From: Reticulascus tulasneorum
Lineage: Eukaryota; Ascomycota; Sordariomycetes; Glomerellales; Reticulascaceae
Direction: 5' to 3'
Assembly: GCA_001557505.1 (NCBI GenBank)
Contig: LSAX01000002.1
Coordinates: forward strand, 2,294,001-2,358,000
DNA length: 64,000 nt
The stretch's first letter is position 1, and every line of letters begins with the position of its first letter. Shown here one piece after another: positions 35,303-45,872 of this stretch. The notes beneath the pieces are model-generated. The model did no database searches. It was not told where the DNA came from and worked only from the letters and a program-made list of their open reading frames with translations. The position numbers and the translations under genes are program-made.

Positions 35303-37341
35303 GGTGGTCACTGTGTAAAAGGGATTACAAGCAGGAAGTGGAATTGGAAGGCTGGCTGGCTGACTGAGTAGTATCAGATCTTGCATGTTAATTAAATCAT
35401 TTCGAGCCCATGCTCCTTAATAACGAAATGGATTTTCTACGAAGCAACTACTATTTCAGAGTCGACACAACGATGCGCTGAACTGTTGACCGGAGTTTTT
35501 GCCATGTTCTCCGTTCCTGGGCGCCTCAGCCCATTCGGTAGTGAGGCCATAGGGCAGCCTTGCCGATCTTGGTCTGCCAAGGCATGCTGGGATTGGTTAC
35601 AGATACCGGAAGAGGAGTATTCAGTGAGGCAAAGGCAGCTGCGGAACGCACCCAACTGCAGTCTGCGCCTCAATTGATCCGCGTGGGTAACGTCACGGCC
35701 TCACGACGCCACCGCTCATTACGCAGCATGCTCTGCCAGCCAGCAACAAGCACTCGGCAGATTCCTCCACTGCCTATTCTTCCATCTAGAGAAAGACTTG
35801 CTGGTAGAGAGGAGATTACCGCCGAATCGGTTTAGACTTAGTGCCTGACGCCATCCTCCCGTCGGGTTCACCACGTTCCGTCTCTGAGCTGAGCTGCAGC
35901 GAGCACCGTGACGATACAGTGGAGAAACACGCCTGCGCTGTTGCTTATTACGTCCAATTGCCATGAAGCGCCTAGCTAAAGATGTCCCGCCGTACCTTGG
36001 CGACGTCAAGAAATCCACGCGGCAGCCAGGTCACACTTGAATGCCCCGTTGAGGCCAACGTTTTCGGGCCACAAGGTAAGGCGCTCTCGGGGGCTGTGGA
36101 GTGGGATTCCCGCCGGAGTTTATCGCTGAAGGCTCCACCTAGCAGTGACCATTGAATCGCCCTGTTAAGATGCGGTGTCAACTTTACCTACATTATAAAC
36201 AGCATTCGCCATTCTCATTAGACACTGTAATAATGCTTAGTGGCTGGAGGCTCAGAAACATGCTTCTGACTCCCTGATAACCTTTGGGAAATTCAAGCGT
36301 CTGCTGTCCAGGTCTTCCCGCATCGAGCAGGTGTAGTCAAAAAACGGGCGGGGAGGCGGCCGCCTCCCTTTCAGATCTTTCGGTAGGGCTTCAGAGCTCC
36401 GCTTCAATTGGATCGCGGATGCCAGAAGAACGGAAATGATGGCGCGCCTGCATTTGCGGCGCCGTAGAGTGGGCGGCGCCATAACTCACGATGCACTCCA
36501 GGTCGATGAGGCACCAGCAGAGGCTAGGCGTCTGCGGCTTCGATGTCAGTCAACTTGATCATCATAATGTAGGCATTTCGTTCGGCCGTTACAGCGGACC
36601 TATGTCTGACACATGACGGGACTACACATGGATACCACACTGGGCTAAAACAATCGCCGATTCTGGCCCTCAAGGTGAGTATCCTGGGTAAGCCACAGAG
36701 CACGTGGATTGGTGGCGGTCAGTGGGGGATGAAGTCTTGATGATGGCACAGACAGAAGATTGACACACGCGGCGGACAGCGGGAAAGAACTCTATGCGGT
36801 CTCTGTCCTTGGGCAGTTTTATCATCATTCGTGTTTATGTGTTCGGAGTCTTCAAAGCACGAGCACAACAACATACTCCGCATCAGGTCGTCCAATATCT
36901 TCCTCATCTTCGCCAGAATTGGTACACCATTTATGTCGCTGCAGACGCAGACGTAGCTTTTGCTTGCAGGCAAGTGCGCACTAACAGACGCTTGGTGCAC
37001 ATTACATAGCGCCACCGAGTGCCGATAGTGATAGTCCAGACCTTCCAGCCCTACTTTGGCCAGGTGGCAAGCGAGTTTGTCGTTCGGATATTCGCTGGAT
37101 TGGGTTCGCTTCTTTGCGGCTGAACCTTAAGACCATCCCAAATTACCGGCAGAGCAAAGAGGCGCCACCGAATTGGGTTAGGATCTCAGATAGCATGTAT
37201 GCCAAGCGTGCCGAATGATTTATCGGATTCTTAGTCCAGAAAGAAGAAAGTTTGTCGATTGGAAGATGATCGGTTTAAAAGGGTTTGGAGAACCCCATGA
37301 TTTTCATGGGGTTTCAAACTTCATGCCGTCCGACAGAAAAG
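35303..37341. other. Intergenic region, 2.0 kb, no gene seen
   Basis: The stretch separates the zinc-ribbon gene promoter from the secreted-protein gene. Frames of 60-100 codons are present on both strands but none has a signal peptide, domain or sensible splice extension. The promoters of both flanking genes must lie here. Confidence 0.5.
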
Positions 37342-38881
37342 ATGAAGTTTTTGACTTTCGCCTCCTTGGCCGCGGTCGCCATTTTCGAGATCGCCCTCGC
37401 GGCCGAACCCTCGTGTAGCATCTCCTCAGTCTCATCGTGCTCCAAAGCGATCCAAAGCACAAAAACGAGGTCCGCATCGTTGACGAGTTTCTGTTCATCC
37501 GTATTGGGCTGCTCAAAGTCCACGACCACTATTTCTGGGGATCCGGTGACTGTAACTACTACGAAAACTATTGTGGAGACTTATTCGTTCGATTATCTCG
37601 TATGTGATTATTATTTTCCAGCGTCGTGCATGGAAGATGGCCCCCAGGGAGTTGGAGTCGAAGTGATGCAATGCTAATACAATGCACCGTGTGATACTAG
37701 GCTTCCGAGACAACTATCACTACGACTTATTCAGCCACGGTAGGCTCTTTTTCATCTCTTTGTCCACCAAGCCCATGGGGGAGTGTGAGTTCGTTGATGC
37801 TGACGTGAAGATACCTTAGGAAACAATATCGACTGAGGTAGCCGAAGCAACATTTTACCCGACTTGGATCGTTGAGTACGTCAAGTGCCCTCCCTGTCTA
37901 TACCATTCTCAAGTCTCAGTCTAATTGGGTATATTTCAATTCAGGAAGTTCGCCATCGTGACGTCTAAACCAAAAGTTCGTGATCTCGGGGATGACGTCC
38001 ATCCTCGGGATTTCAAAAATCGACGAGCGCCGACCTCGATATGTCCACCAGCCGAGGAGACCAAGGCGTGCTCCTGCTTGATTGGTGGCTGCGGTCCACC
38101 AGCTACCAAGGACCTCAGGTCGACCATTATAGAGAGATCCACAGACATTAGTTATTCGGTGAGTAGTACTGTATATCCCGAGGGCTTTAAACCCGCGGAA
38201 TCTCTGTTCTTCTAACAAACCCGTGCGAGGAACCAGATCGTCGACGTACCTGTCACCTACACGAACATTGAATACATAGATAGGATTTCGACCGAGTACA
38301 TAAGTTACACTTGGACGCGAACTATCGGCATATTATCCACACACACCACGACCATCAAATGCACTCCGAGCGCCGCCTCCTCAACCTCGTTCTTCCACCT
38401 TCAGGCTACAAATGCCCCGGATATCAATGGGAAGTACTTCTGGGCCGCCCCTCTAAATCGACGTCTCTTGTCCTTCTCGATGGAAAGCCACTTCACCGAC
38501 GGAATCGAGGATGCGACTGCGTTCTCCCTCGATTCTGAAATGAGGCTGATCAGTCGACATAAAAATGAAACTCAGTTCGCTAATATTGACGACTACGGCT
38601 CCTTTCAACTCGTCCACCTGATGGGCCGCGGCGAGATACAATATCGTGATTACAATTATATGCGCTGTTCCATGCAACCCCCTAGCGGGAGGTTTGCAGG
38701 AGGCTTCCAAGAGCTGTATTGTAAGGCTGATGGGTTTTGGGGAGCGGACATCTTTAACTACTGCCCGCTCTACATCGAGTTCTACAACGCTGGACTGATC
38801 TTGGGTACCGAATTTTCAGCAGAGTCGCCAGATTGTTACAACGTGGTGTTTTTGGTGAAGCCAATTTGCGGGTGGTCATAG
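37342..38881 (+). CDS. Predicted secreted protein, five exons, function unknown
   Basis: Five exons (37342-37599, 37701-37739, 37820-37875, 37945-38158, 38237-38881) encode 403 residues; the four introns (101, 80, 69, 78 bp) all have good GT/AG signals and keep frame. The N terminus is a typical signal peptide (MKFLTFASLAAVAIFEIALA, cleavage near residue 20), followed by a Ser/Thr-rich segment with paired Cys. The C-terminal half is Cys-containing and aromatic-rich (for example GADIFNYCPLYIEFYNAG, and ending KPICGWS), suggesting a folded extracellular domain. One N-glycosylation sequon (NET) is visible near residue 290. An in-frame ATG 19 codons upstream would bury the signal peptide, so 37342 is preferred. 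I do not recognise a family. Secreted proteins of this size and style are common among lineage-specific fungal genes, and the AT-rich island downstream fits a faster-evolving neighbourhood. Confidence 0.7.
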
Positions 38882-40368
38882 ATTGGATTGTCTAATTATT
38901 GTTGTTCTTGGTCTAACTTTCTCAAGAGAGTTTATGAAGAAGTAATGCTGTTGCATTTTCCGGCGTTGGCGCCTATATGCGATTGGGTACACTACTGCGA
39001 TTGAAATAAGGAATAAGAATCCATGCATTAAGAGCGGGCAATTCATATGATGCACTTCCTCGTTGTGTTGTCAGAGCCACCCGCATTCCAGTCATATACT
39101 TAAAGCCGGGGTGGGCGACGTCCAAATCAGACCTGCTCCATCTGGGTCTTAATTATCCTTCCAACGTGTGATATCTTTTCCCGGTTGACCTTGTCCTGCT
39201 TTCTTGGATGCAAAAGAGGACTCCGGCACCACGTTTACAGCATCGTCACATGAGAAGAAGCAATCATATCTCTACTATACTCCCATCCTGCTTATACCTG
39301 CTGTTTTCTCCCGACCCAACCACCAGAGGGCAGCAGGATGGACTAAAAGGATAAGCAGCCGATCTGTCTAAGCTATAATGTATTCGTAACTAGTTACGCT
39401 AAAATCCCTTCGACCATAACTAGTTTAAGTATATAGATTTCATAAGTAAGTTATAATTAGTTACTAGAGTTAATTAGAGATCTTACTTTTGAGTAGGGGG
39501 TTCATATTTATTATATCTATACTATGGGAAAGAGTATAAACGATAATGTAGTGTTTTATTCTACAGACAGAGACCTATTAATTATACCATAAGAGGAGCC
39601 TTTCGACATGTAAGAGCTGCGCGATGCTAGAGCTCACGGAGTAGGGATTGGGAAGGTGGATAAAGGTACAGGAAGGGTATAGTGAAGAAAGTTGGGGTGG
39701 AGTCAAGGTTCACTAGAAGCCGCCGGATGATGCCAAGTCTGATGCGCATTTGTTGAAGTAAAAGCACATGACATATTAATTCCCGTATTATGACCATTCT
39801 CCAGGGTAAATGGCCCTTGATCTTACTGACTTATCCTGGTGAAGTGCCTGGATCTCATTCTTGGGAGGCATGATGACGGCTTCGTGTTTGGGATTTTTGT
39901 TTCTTACCACGTGAGACCTGCCTCACCAACAACAATGGGCTACTCGCCTTCTCACACCTTATATTTTCACAAGCTAGCACAAGAAGTTTCTGGTTTCCAA
40001 ATGGAAGGAAGCACTTTGGTTAAGTAGGAGTTGGCGGTGGGTTTTATGGCTACCTGACCTTCCACCTCCACCGCACTTCCCAGTTACTTGGCTTGAGTTA
40101 TCTCGCTTGGGGGAGCGAAAACGACAGGGGAGGCGAAGAGTCCCGGTCTGGAAGCACTCTCGTCGATGGAGACATTTGCACTCTGCACGAACTGTACATA
40201 TCAATGCCAAGATGACGCAGACGAAACTTGCATATAGTCGTCGATTTCAGGAGAACGCCAGAATACATCCAATCTCTTTTGACCGGGGGCGAGCAACTAG
40301 TCAAGAACTTGCTAATCAGTCCAGACAATCTCCAGAAAGAGGCGGCTTTTACCGTTACTGAGACTAAT
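38882..40368. other. Intergenic region containing an AT-rich island
   Basis: No gene is visible in 1.49 kb. The centre is strongly AT-rich (see the separate repeat entry); the flanks have ordinary composition. It must contain the 3' UTRs of the secreted-protein gene and of the convergent GH128 gene. Confidence 0.55.
39365..39600. repeat. AT-rich island, possible decayed (RIP-mutated) repeat
   Basis: The stretch is sharply AT-rich compared with everything around it: counting 39421-39480 gives 12 G/C in 60. It is full of TA steps and short palindromes such as TAACTAGTTA, and has no open frame. That is how repeats hit by RIP (C-to-T repeat-induced point mutation) look in Pezizomycotina. No terminal repeats or coding remnant can be recognised, so the source element is unknown. 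Confidence 0.5.
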
Positions 40369-41142
40369 TCAATTCCTCTTTGCCATCAGTCTCTTCATCA
40401 GCGGCGTGAACTTCCCGTCCTTGTCCATCAACTGGGCCGCCGGACTCACAAAGTCATCCGCAACCGCCGCCATGCATCCAAACCACCCATACTCCATAAT
40501 CCACTCCTGCCGATCCATCCACTCGCTCAGGTCGTCCGTAAACCTCACCACCTCCGCCTCGTCCCGACTAATGGACCCGATCTCTGATACCACGAGCGGC
40601 AGCTTGTAAGTCTCATACATGTCCGTGATGTACTTCTTCGCATGCTCCACGTCGCCGCTGTAGTAATGCACACCCAGGTAGTCCGGCTTCTCATCCTTGA
40701 CCAAGCGCATGAACTCCGCAAGCCAGGCACTGCCGCCCTCATCGGACGCGCAGCTCGGCCCGATGAGCTTCTTCTTGCGCTTGGTGCGCAGCTCCGGGAC
40801 GACTGTTGCGAGCCACCAGGTCGCAGCGTCGGCGGCGGAGATTGACTGCCGCTCCGGCTCGTTGAAGTAGTGGACCAGTTCGGCGTCCGAGGCACAGATC
40901 CAGGACCATTGCTCTGTCTCGAGCTGCTCGCGCGTGCGGATCATGGGCCGGAACGGGAGGCGGCCCGCGAGCTCGGTGGGGTACCATGCGTTCCAGTTGT
41001 GGACCGATTTGAAAGGTATGTACCCCGGCTCCTCAGAGCCGGCAAAGAGCTGGTCGATTGCGGAGGGGCGGTCGCGGGTGTTGGTCCAGTCCCAGAGCAG
41101 GCAGCGCTTGCTGGCTGGGCTTTTATTCGAGGTTCCCGCCAT
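40369..41142 (-). CDS. Glycoside hydrolase family 128 protein (Asl1-type glucanase)
   Basis: GH128 enzymes hydrolyse beta-1,3-glucan; fission yeast Asl1 is a cell-wall member. The gene is a single exon of 257 residues covering just the TIM-barrel catalytic domain. Typical family landmarks are present: LLWDWTN near the N terminus, FNEPE with the likely acid/base Glu95, YLGVHYYSGD (155-164), and VVSEIGS with the likely nucleophile Glu187. A WSWICASDAE segment precedes the first catalytic loop. The protein starts directly with a polar N terminus and has no signal peptide or membrane helix, unlike the secreted members, so it may be intracellular or secreted by another route; an unrecognised upstream exon is the alternative. 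Its 5' end is only about 400 bp from the DBP10 stop. Confidence 0.88.
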   Translation of the reverse strand: MAGTSNKSPASKRCLLWDWTNTRDRPSAIDQLFAGSEEPGYIPFKSVHNWNAWYPTELAGRLPFRPMIRTREQLETEQWSWICASDAELVHYFNEPERQSISAADAATWWLATVVPELRTKRKKKLIGPSCASDEGGSAWLAEFMRLVKDEKPDYLGVHYYSGDVEHAKKYITDMYETYKLPLVVSEIGSISRDEAEVVRFTDDLSEWMDRQEWIMEYGWFGCMAAVADDFVSPAAQLMDKDGKFTPLMKRLMAKRN

Positions 41143-41546
41143 TCTATGTTGTGTCTACATCCACTGATTTGTTGTTCTTACGGAAGACGAAATCTTCGTC
41201 AGTAGCCCCGTTCAAGAAATTGTGTCGAATAGGATTAGATTCTAGCTAGAAAGGTAATACAGCAACTTCGAGATGTGCTAGGCTGTTGAATGGTGTAAGC
41301 CTCCAGAAGTCGCAGTTCATCTACCTAGATAAATAGTATAAGGTAGCGTGGGTTGGTTGCGGGTTCAGCAGGGAAGATGACATGACGTAAGTGGTGGTGA
41401 AAATGGAAGACCCGGCTTCTCGGGACGCTAATGCTGGCGCGGACTAGTTACGCAGGTTATAGAATTCTTTGAATTGGCCAAGCTGCGAGCCGTGAGTTAC
41501 GATAGTAACTATGAAGCACAAGCACAAGCAAAGCCGCCAGCTAAAT
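41143..41546. promoter_or_regulatory. GH128 promoter / DBP10 3' region
   Basis: This gap of 404 bp between tandem minus-strand genes serves as the 3' UTR of DBP10 and the promoter of the GH128 gene. No gene or recognised site is present. Confidence 0.45.
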
Positions 41547-44296
41547 TCACTTCTTCCTCGACGGTCTAGCGTTCTGCGCCCTTTTCCTTTCCTTCTCCCT
41601 CCTAGCCCTCTGGATATCTCCGGCTCCTTTAACCTCCTTCCTGCTGCCTTCTCCGTCCTTGAATCTGCCAACTCTCTTCTCCTTGGCTTCCGCAACCCGC
41701 TTCTTTCGCACGTGGTAATCATCACGGTACTTATCGGCTTGCTTCGGTGCCTTCTCCTGCTTGTGATGATATTGCTTGCCGCTGGGAAGTGGGGCAATAT
41801 TGTCCTTCTCTTGCTCTCCCACCCGCGGTCTCCCCAGCCTGTTCGCCTTGCGCCACTTGTCGAACCGACCGCTCTGGAAGCTAGCCGCGATCTTCAAACC
41901 GCTTTCACCGCGAATCATCTTCGCCCCCTTCGATCCATCTTCGTCGTTACCTCGCGCAACGTACTTGCTCTGTTTCTTGTCCCAACGCATGCCTTTCGCG
42001 CGGGTTGGTTCGCCAAATGCTTTGGCGGTCTCATCGTTTGTGAGGTCCATTGTTGCATCGCGCGCTGCCTCAACAAAGTTGGAGCTCTGGCCGCCAGAAT
42101 GAACACCATAACCACGTTCCTCCGCTGCGTTTACCGTTCGCGGCGTGTAGGACATGAAGACCTCCGAGTCGCGCCAGGAGTTTGGAAGCTTTTTCTGGTC
42201 TGCGGAGTTTGAAATGGTGACCTCCATGTCGTCGTCCGATTCCATTGCAGCCATTGCGATATCGACCTCCCCCCCATCTTCGGAGCTTGACTCTGTATCA
42301 TTTTCCACGGCTACCTCGCCGTCTGGAATGTCATCGTCTGATTCCGCCTTTGGCTTATTGCCCCTGTGTGGTACCATTGTTTTCCGTAACTGCGTCATAA
42401 CTTCCGCTGCTTTAGAGTGGGAGGATTTGCCTCCTCTTGCTACCTCGAAGATAGTCTCGTGCGGTTTATAGCCACTGACCAATGCAAGCATATCGACTCG
42501 AGCCTGCTCAGCACCATTGACATCGGCGCCAAAGAGAGGATGGAGCTGCATCCAGGCCTTAGATGAAACTATCTCGCGTCCCCGCTTTGCACTCTGACTA
42601 GATGCCGAGTGTCGCGTCTTCAAATAGAGTTTCTCGGCTTTTCCTGCCACACGGCGAAGTGCCTCAATATCGCTACTCTCCGCGAGCACCTTGTTAACCC
42701 ATTCCGCGTTCGTCTCTACTCTTTCTCGTGAAAGGGCGCCGACAACTACATCGTCCACAAAGGATGGGTTCTCGCTTTCCTGCCCAATGACAAGCTTCTT
42801 CCCAAGGAACAGTTGCAGATCCAGGAGGTATGGGCTGTCGGTTTCTCTCACGATGCTGTAGCTCCAGCCTCGCTGCCCCGCTCGAGCCGTACGTCCGACT
42901 CGATGCACGAAGACCTTGGGCTGTGGAGGGAAGTCGTAGTTGATGACATTGGCAAGCACTGGAATGTCAATGCCTCTTGCAGCAACATCTGTCACGACCA
43001 AGATGTTCGTTTTCCCTCTCCGGAAGTCCTCAACCTGAATCCTTCGTGCCGTTTGGTCTAGGGATCCATACACGTATGAGACGGCATAACCAGCAAGTTG
43101 AAGGAGGGTCGCCAGGTATTCAACATGGTGTTTTGTGGCTGTGAAAAGAATGGTCGAGTGCTCTGTGGGCTTCTCCCTTACGGTCGGCACGTCGCCGCCA
43201 CGCTTCCGCTTTTTGGACAGACTATCTGACTCGTCCAAGGCGCCTTTTGGGAAGCCCAAAGGCATCTTTATAATGTCACTGATGATGTGGAGCAAAGCGC
43301 CTTCTTTCTCCTCTCCCTTGACACTGAAGAATGCACTCTCCAAGTCCGGTGAAATCTTACTCTCGGCGTCAAGTCTCACTAGACTCGGATCTTGGAGCCC
43401 AGCCCTGGCAAACTCCACCAGCGACTTCGGCAATGTTGCTGAGAATAGTAGAGTCTGTCTTGACAACGGCAAGGAATGCAAAATCTCTGTGAGTTGTGTG
43501 GCAAATCCCATCTCGAACAGTCGATCGGCCTCATCAAAGACTACGTACCGAACAGACGACAAGTCCAACGACATCTCGACCTTAAGATGAAGGAATCGAC
43601 CAGGGGTGGCGATGACAATATCCGGATTGGCAGACATGAATCCAAACTGTTCTTCCAAGCTGTCTCCTCCTACGAGAAGGACAGACTTAAGATCGGTTCC
43701 TTTGCTGAACTCCTTGACAACTTTCATCGTTTGTATTGCCAATTCTCGGGATGGGGAGAGAATCAATGCTCGGGCACCAACCCTTGCACTATGTGCTCTG
43801 AGTCGTTCGACCATTGGTATCACGAACGCAGCGGTCTTTCCAGATCCAGTCCTGGCCATTCCAACGACGTCTTTCCGGTCCATGATCAGTGGTATGGTTT
43901 TCCGTTGAATAGGAGTGGGAACAGAAAATCCCTTCTTCGTAATGGCTCGTAACAAATGCGCATTGAGACCTTAGGCTTGTAAGCTAAGCCCTTTCAATAG
44001 AGAGTTGTAGTGACCTTACCCAGTGCTTGAAAGCCACCGCTCTTCTTCCCCGTCTTGCCCTTCAGGTTCGTTGTTTTCCTGAAGGACGCCGCCTGCTGTA
44101 GAGCAATGAATGCCTCGTCTCCATCATCATCTCCAGCGTCGTTTGCATTCAAGAGGTCATCCACATCAAGACCTAATGCCATTTCTCCGACGCCCCTCTT
44201 GCTGTTAATGCCACTGTCGACATCTTCGGTGTAGAGGGACCCTAGGATGTCGACCTCTGCGTCCGACAGCGCAGGAGAAGCTGCACGGCGTGGCAT
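41547..44296 (-). CDS. DBP10: DEAD-box RNA helicase Dbp10 (60S ribosome biogenesis)
   Basis: Dbp10 is a nucleolar ATP-dependent RNA helicase that remodels pre-60S particles. Two exons (44296-44020 and 43969-41547) with a 50 bp intron (GTAAGG donor) encode 899 residues. All helicase motifs can be read: Q motif PTPIQ (110-114), Walker A ARTGSGKT (131-138), PSREL near 166, DEAD (238-241), SAT (269-271), ARGID near 423 and [10 protein letters not shown] (448-457). Distinctive of Dbp10 are the long C-terminal extension with KLYLKTR, SYTPRT and [12 protein letters not shown] segments, and a Lys/Arg-rich tail (ending RPSRKK). An acidic N-terminal segment precedes the core. The gene is divergent from the J-protein gene with only 374 bp between starts. 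Confidence 0.96.
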
Positions 44297-44670
44297 TGTA
44301 ACGGAATCTGTATCACACCATCAATTCGGGGACAGAGATTGTGTAGTTTGAGATCTCTGTCTCGGAATTCAAGTTCTAGGCTTGTAGCAGCATGTGTGAA
44401 TTGAGGGACCAAAAATTTAGCATTTTGACCGAGACAGAAAAATTCCTTATCTTATCGTGGCGGGGCGATGATCTTATCGAATGCGGGATAGGCTGGGTCC
44501 GTGTGTTTAATGCGGACTTTAAGTGACAGCCTCGCCTCCAACTTCAAAACCTTTGGCTTGACCATCCGCTTTCTTACACGTAACAAAACATACATGTATT
44601 GCACTGACTCCAGAAATCTAGAGTTCAGCACTCCGACGTACCTTTGCTGCAAAATACTAATCAGCTGATC
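44297..44670. promoter_or_regulatory. Divergent promoter DBP10 / J-protein
   Basis: The short gap of 374 bp must carry both promoters. It is moderately AT-rich and holds no gene. No factor site is recognised. Confidence 0.55.
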
Positions 44671-45427
44671 ATGGCGTCGAAGGACGTCAAGGACGTTAAG
44701 GATGTCAAGGACGTCAAAGAGGAAAAGGATGCTTTAGATGCGCTAGAATCAGAGGCGAAGGAGTTCGATAAGGTGCGTGCCAACATCCCCATTTCTGATC
44801 AACTCTTTCCTATTCCACCATACCATCCAAGTAGAACAATTCTAATCTATATCCCAGGATGCCGAGATCGATAGAATATTGAAGGCTTTCCGCCTCGACG
44901 CGTACGCCGTCCTCGACCTCCAACCAGGTGTTCCAGAATCCGACATCAAAATAACGTATCGCAAGAAGTCCCTCCTAATCCATCCCGATAAAACCCGCAA
45001 CCCCCTAGCCCCCGATGCCTTCGACCGTCTCAAGAAAGCCCAAACAGAACTCATGGACGAGAAGCACCGGGAGCGACTCGACGAAGCCATCGCAGACGCC
45101 CGTATGCTCCTCATCCGGGAGAACAAGTGGACAGTAGACAGCGAGGAGCTGAAGACCGTCGATTTTGCCAAGCAATGGCGTGAGAAGAGCAAGTTAGTCT
45201 TGATCGAGAACGAGCACCGAAGGCGACGGCAGATGAAGGCGCAGCTGCAAGAAGAAGGACGCGAGCAGCGCAAGGATGACGAGGAGCTGGAGCAAAGGAA
45301 GCGCAAGCGGCAACATGAGCAGGACTGGGAAGCCACGCGAGATCAGCGCATTGATAGCTGGAGGACGTTCCAGAAGGGAAAGTCTGGCGATGGGAAGAAG
45401 AAGAAGAAGCTGAAGCCGATTGGCTGA
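44671..45427 (+). CDS. J-domain protein of the Spf31/DNAJC8 type (splicing-associated)
   Basis: Two exons (44671-44772, 44858-45427) with an 85 bp intron give 223 residues. The J domain covers about 46-105 and has the HPD motif at 76-78, needed to stimulate Hsp70 ATPase. After it comes a long charged helix rich in Arg, Lys, Glu and Gln and a basic C terminus (KKKKKLKPIG). This layout, with an N-terminal helix ahead of the J domain and the EFDKDAEIDRILKAFRLDAY lead-in, is that of DNAJC8 and S. pombe Spf31, which associate with the spliceosome. The first exon encodes a small tandem repeat KDVKDVKDVKDV. The gene converges with SYO1, with 445 bp between stops. The subfamily is well supported; involvement in splicing is by family. 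Confidence 0.9.
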
Positions 45428-45872
45428 TGGTATTTAGGAGCTGTTGCGATTATCGAGTCTTATGATTACCTGGTCGAACGGTACAATACTGGACGTTGAC
45501 CTGACACCGACCCGGGCAAGACTCTGTGAGTTGATTATTTATCACCAATGTTATGAACCTAACTCGCTCAGAAACACCACCGGGACTCTGCTCCGCCCTT
45601 TACTGTGACTCAGGTAGGTCGGCTTATCCGTTCGGTCTTGCAGCTTACAGTGTCCTGTCCTCAAACATAGCTGTGGCTTTAATCCCACACTATCGTTCCT
45701 TATTTATATACGTCGACATCGCGGTGAGGTGTGACTATCGATTGTTTAGTCCAGGTTCAGCCTTGCCGTTCGATGACCCTCATAGTTTAGGGTAGATTCA
45801 CATTGATTCATCCCATTTGTCCTATCAAGCGTGCTATCTAGCATGAGTGGCCATTTCTTCTCCAATACCTTT
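45428..45872. other. Convergent 3' region, J-protein / SYO1
   Basis: The stretch of 445 bp lies between two stop codons and holds the two 3' UTRs. No gene is visible. Confidence 0.5.
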
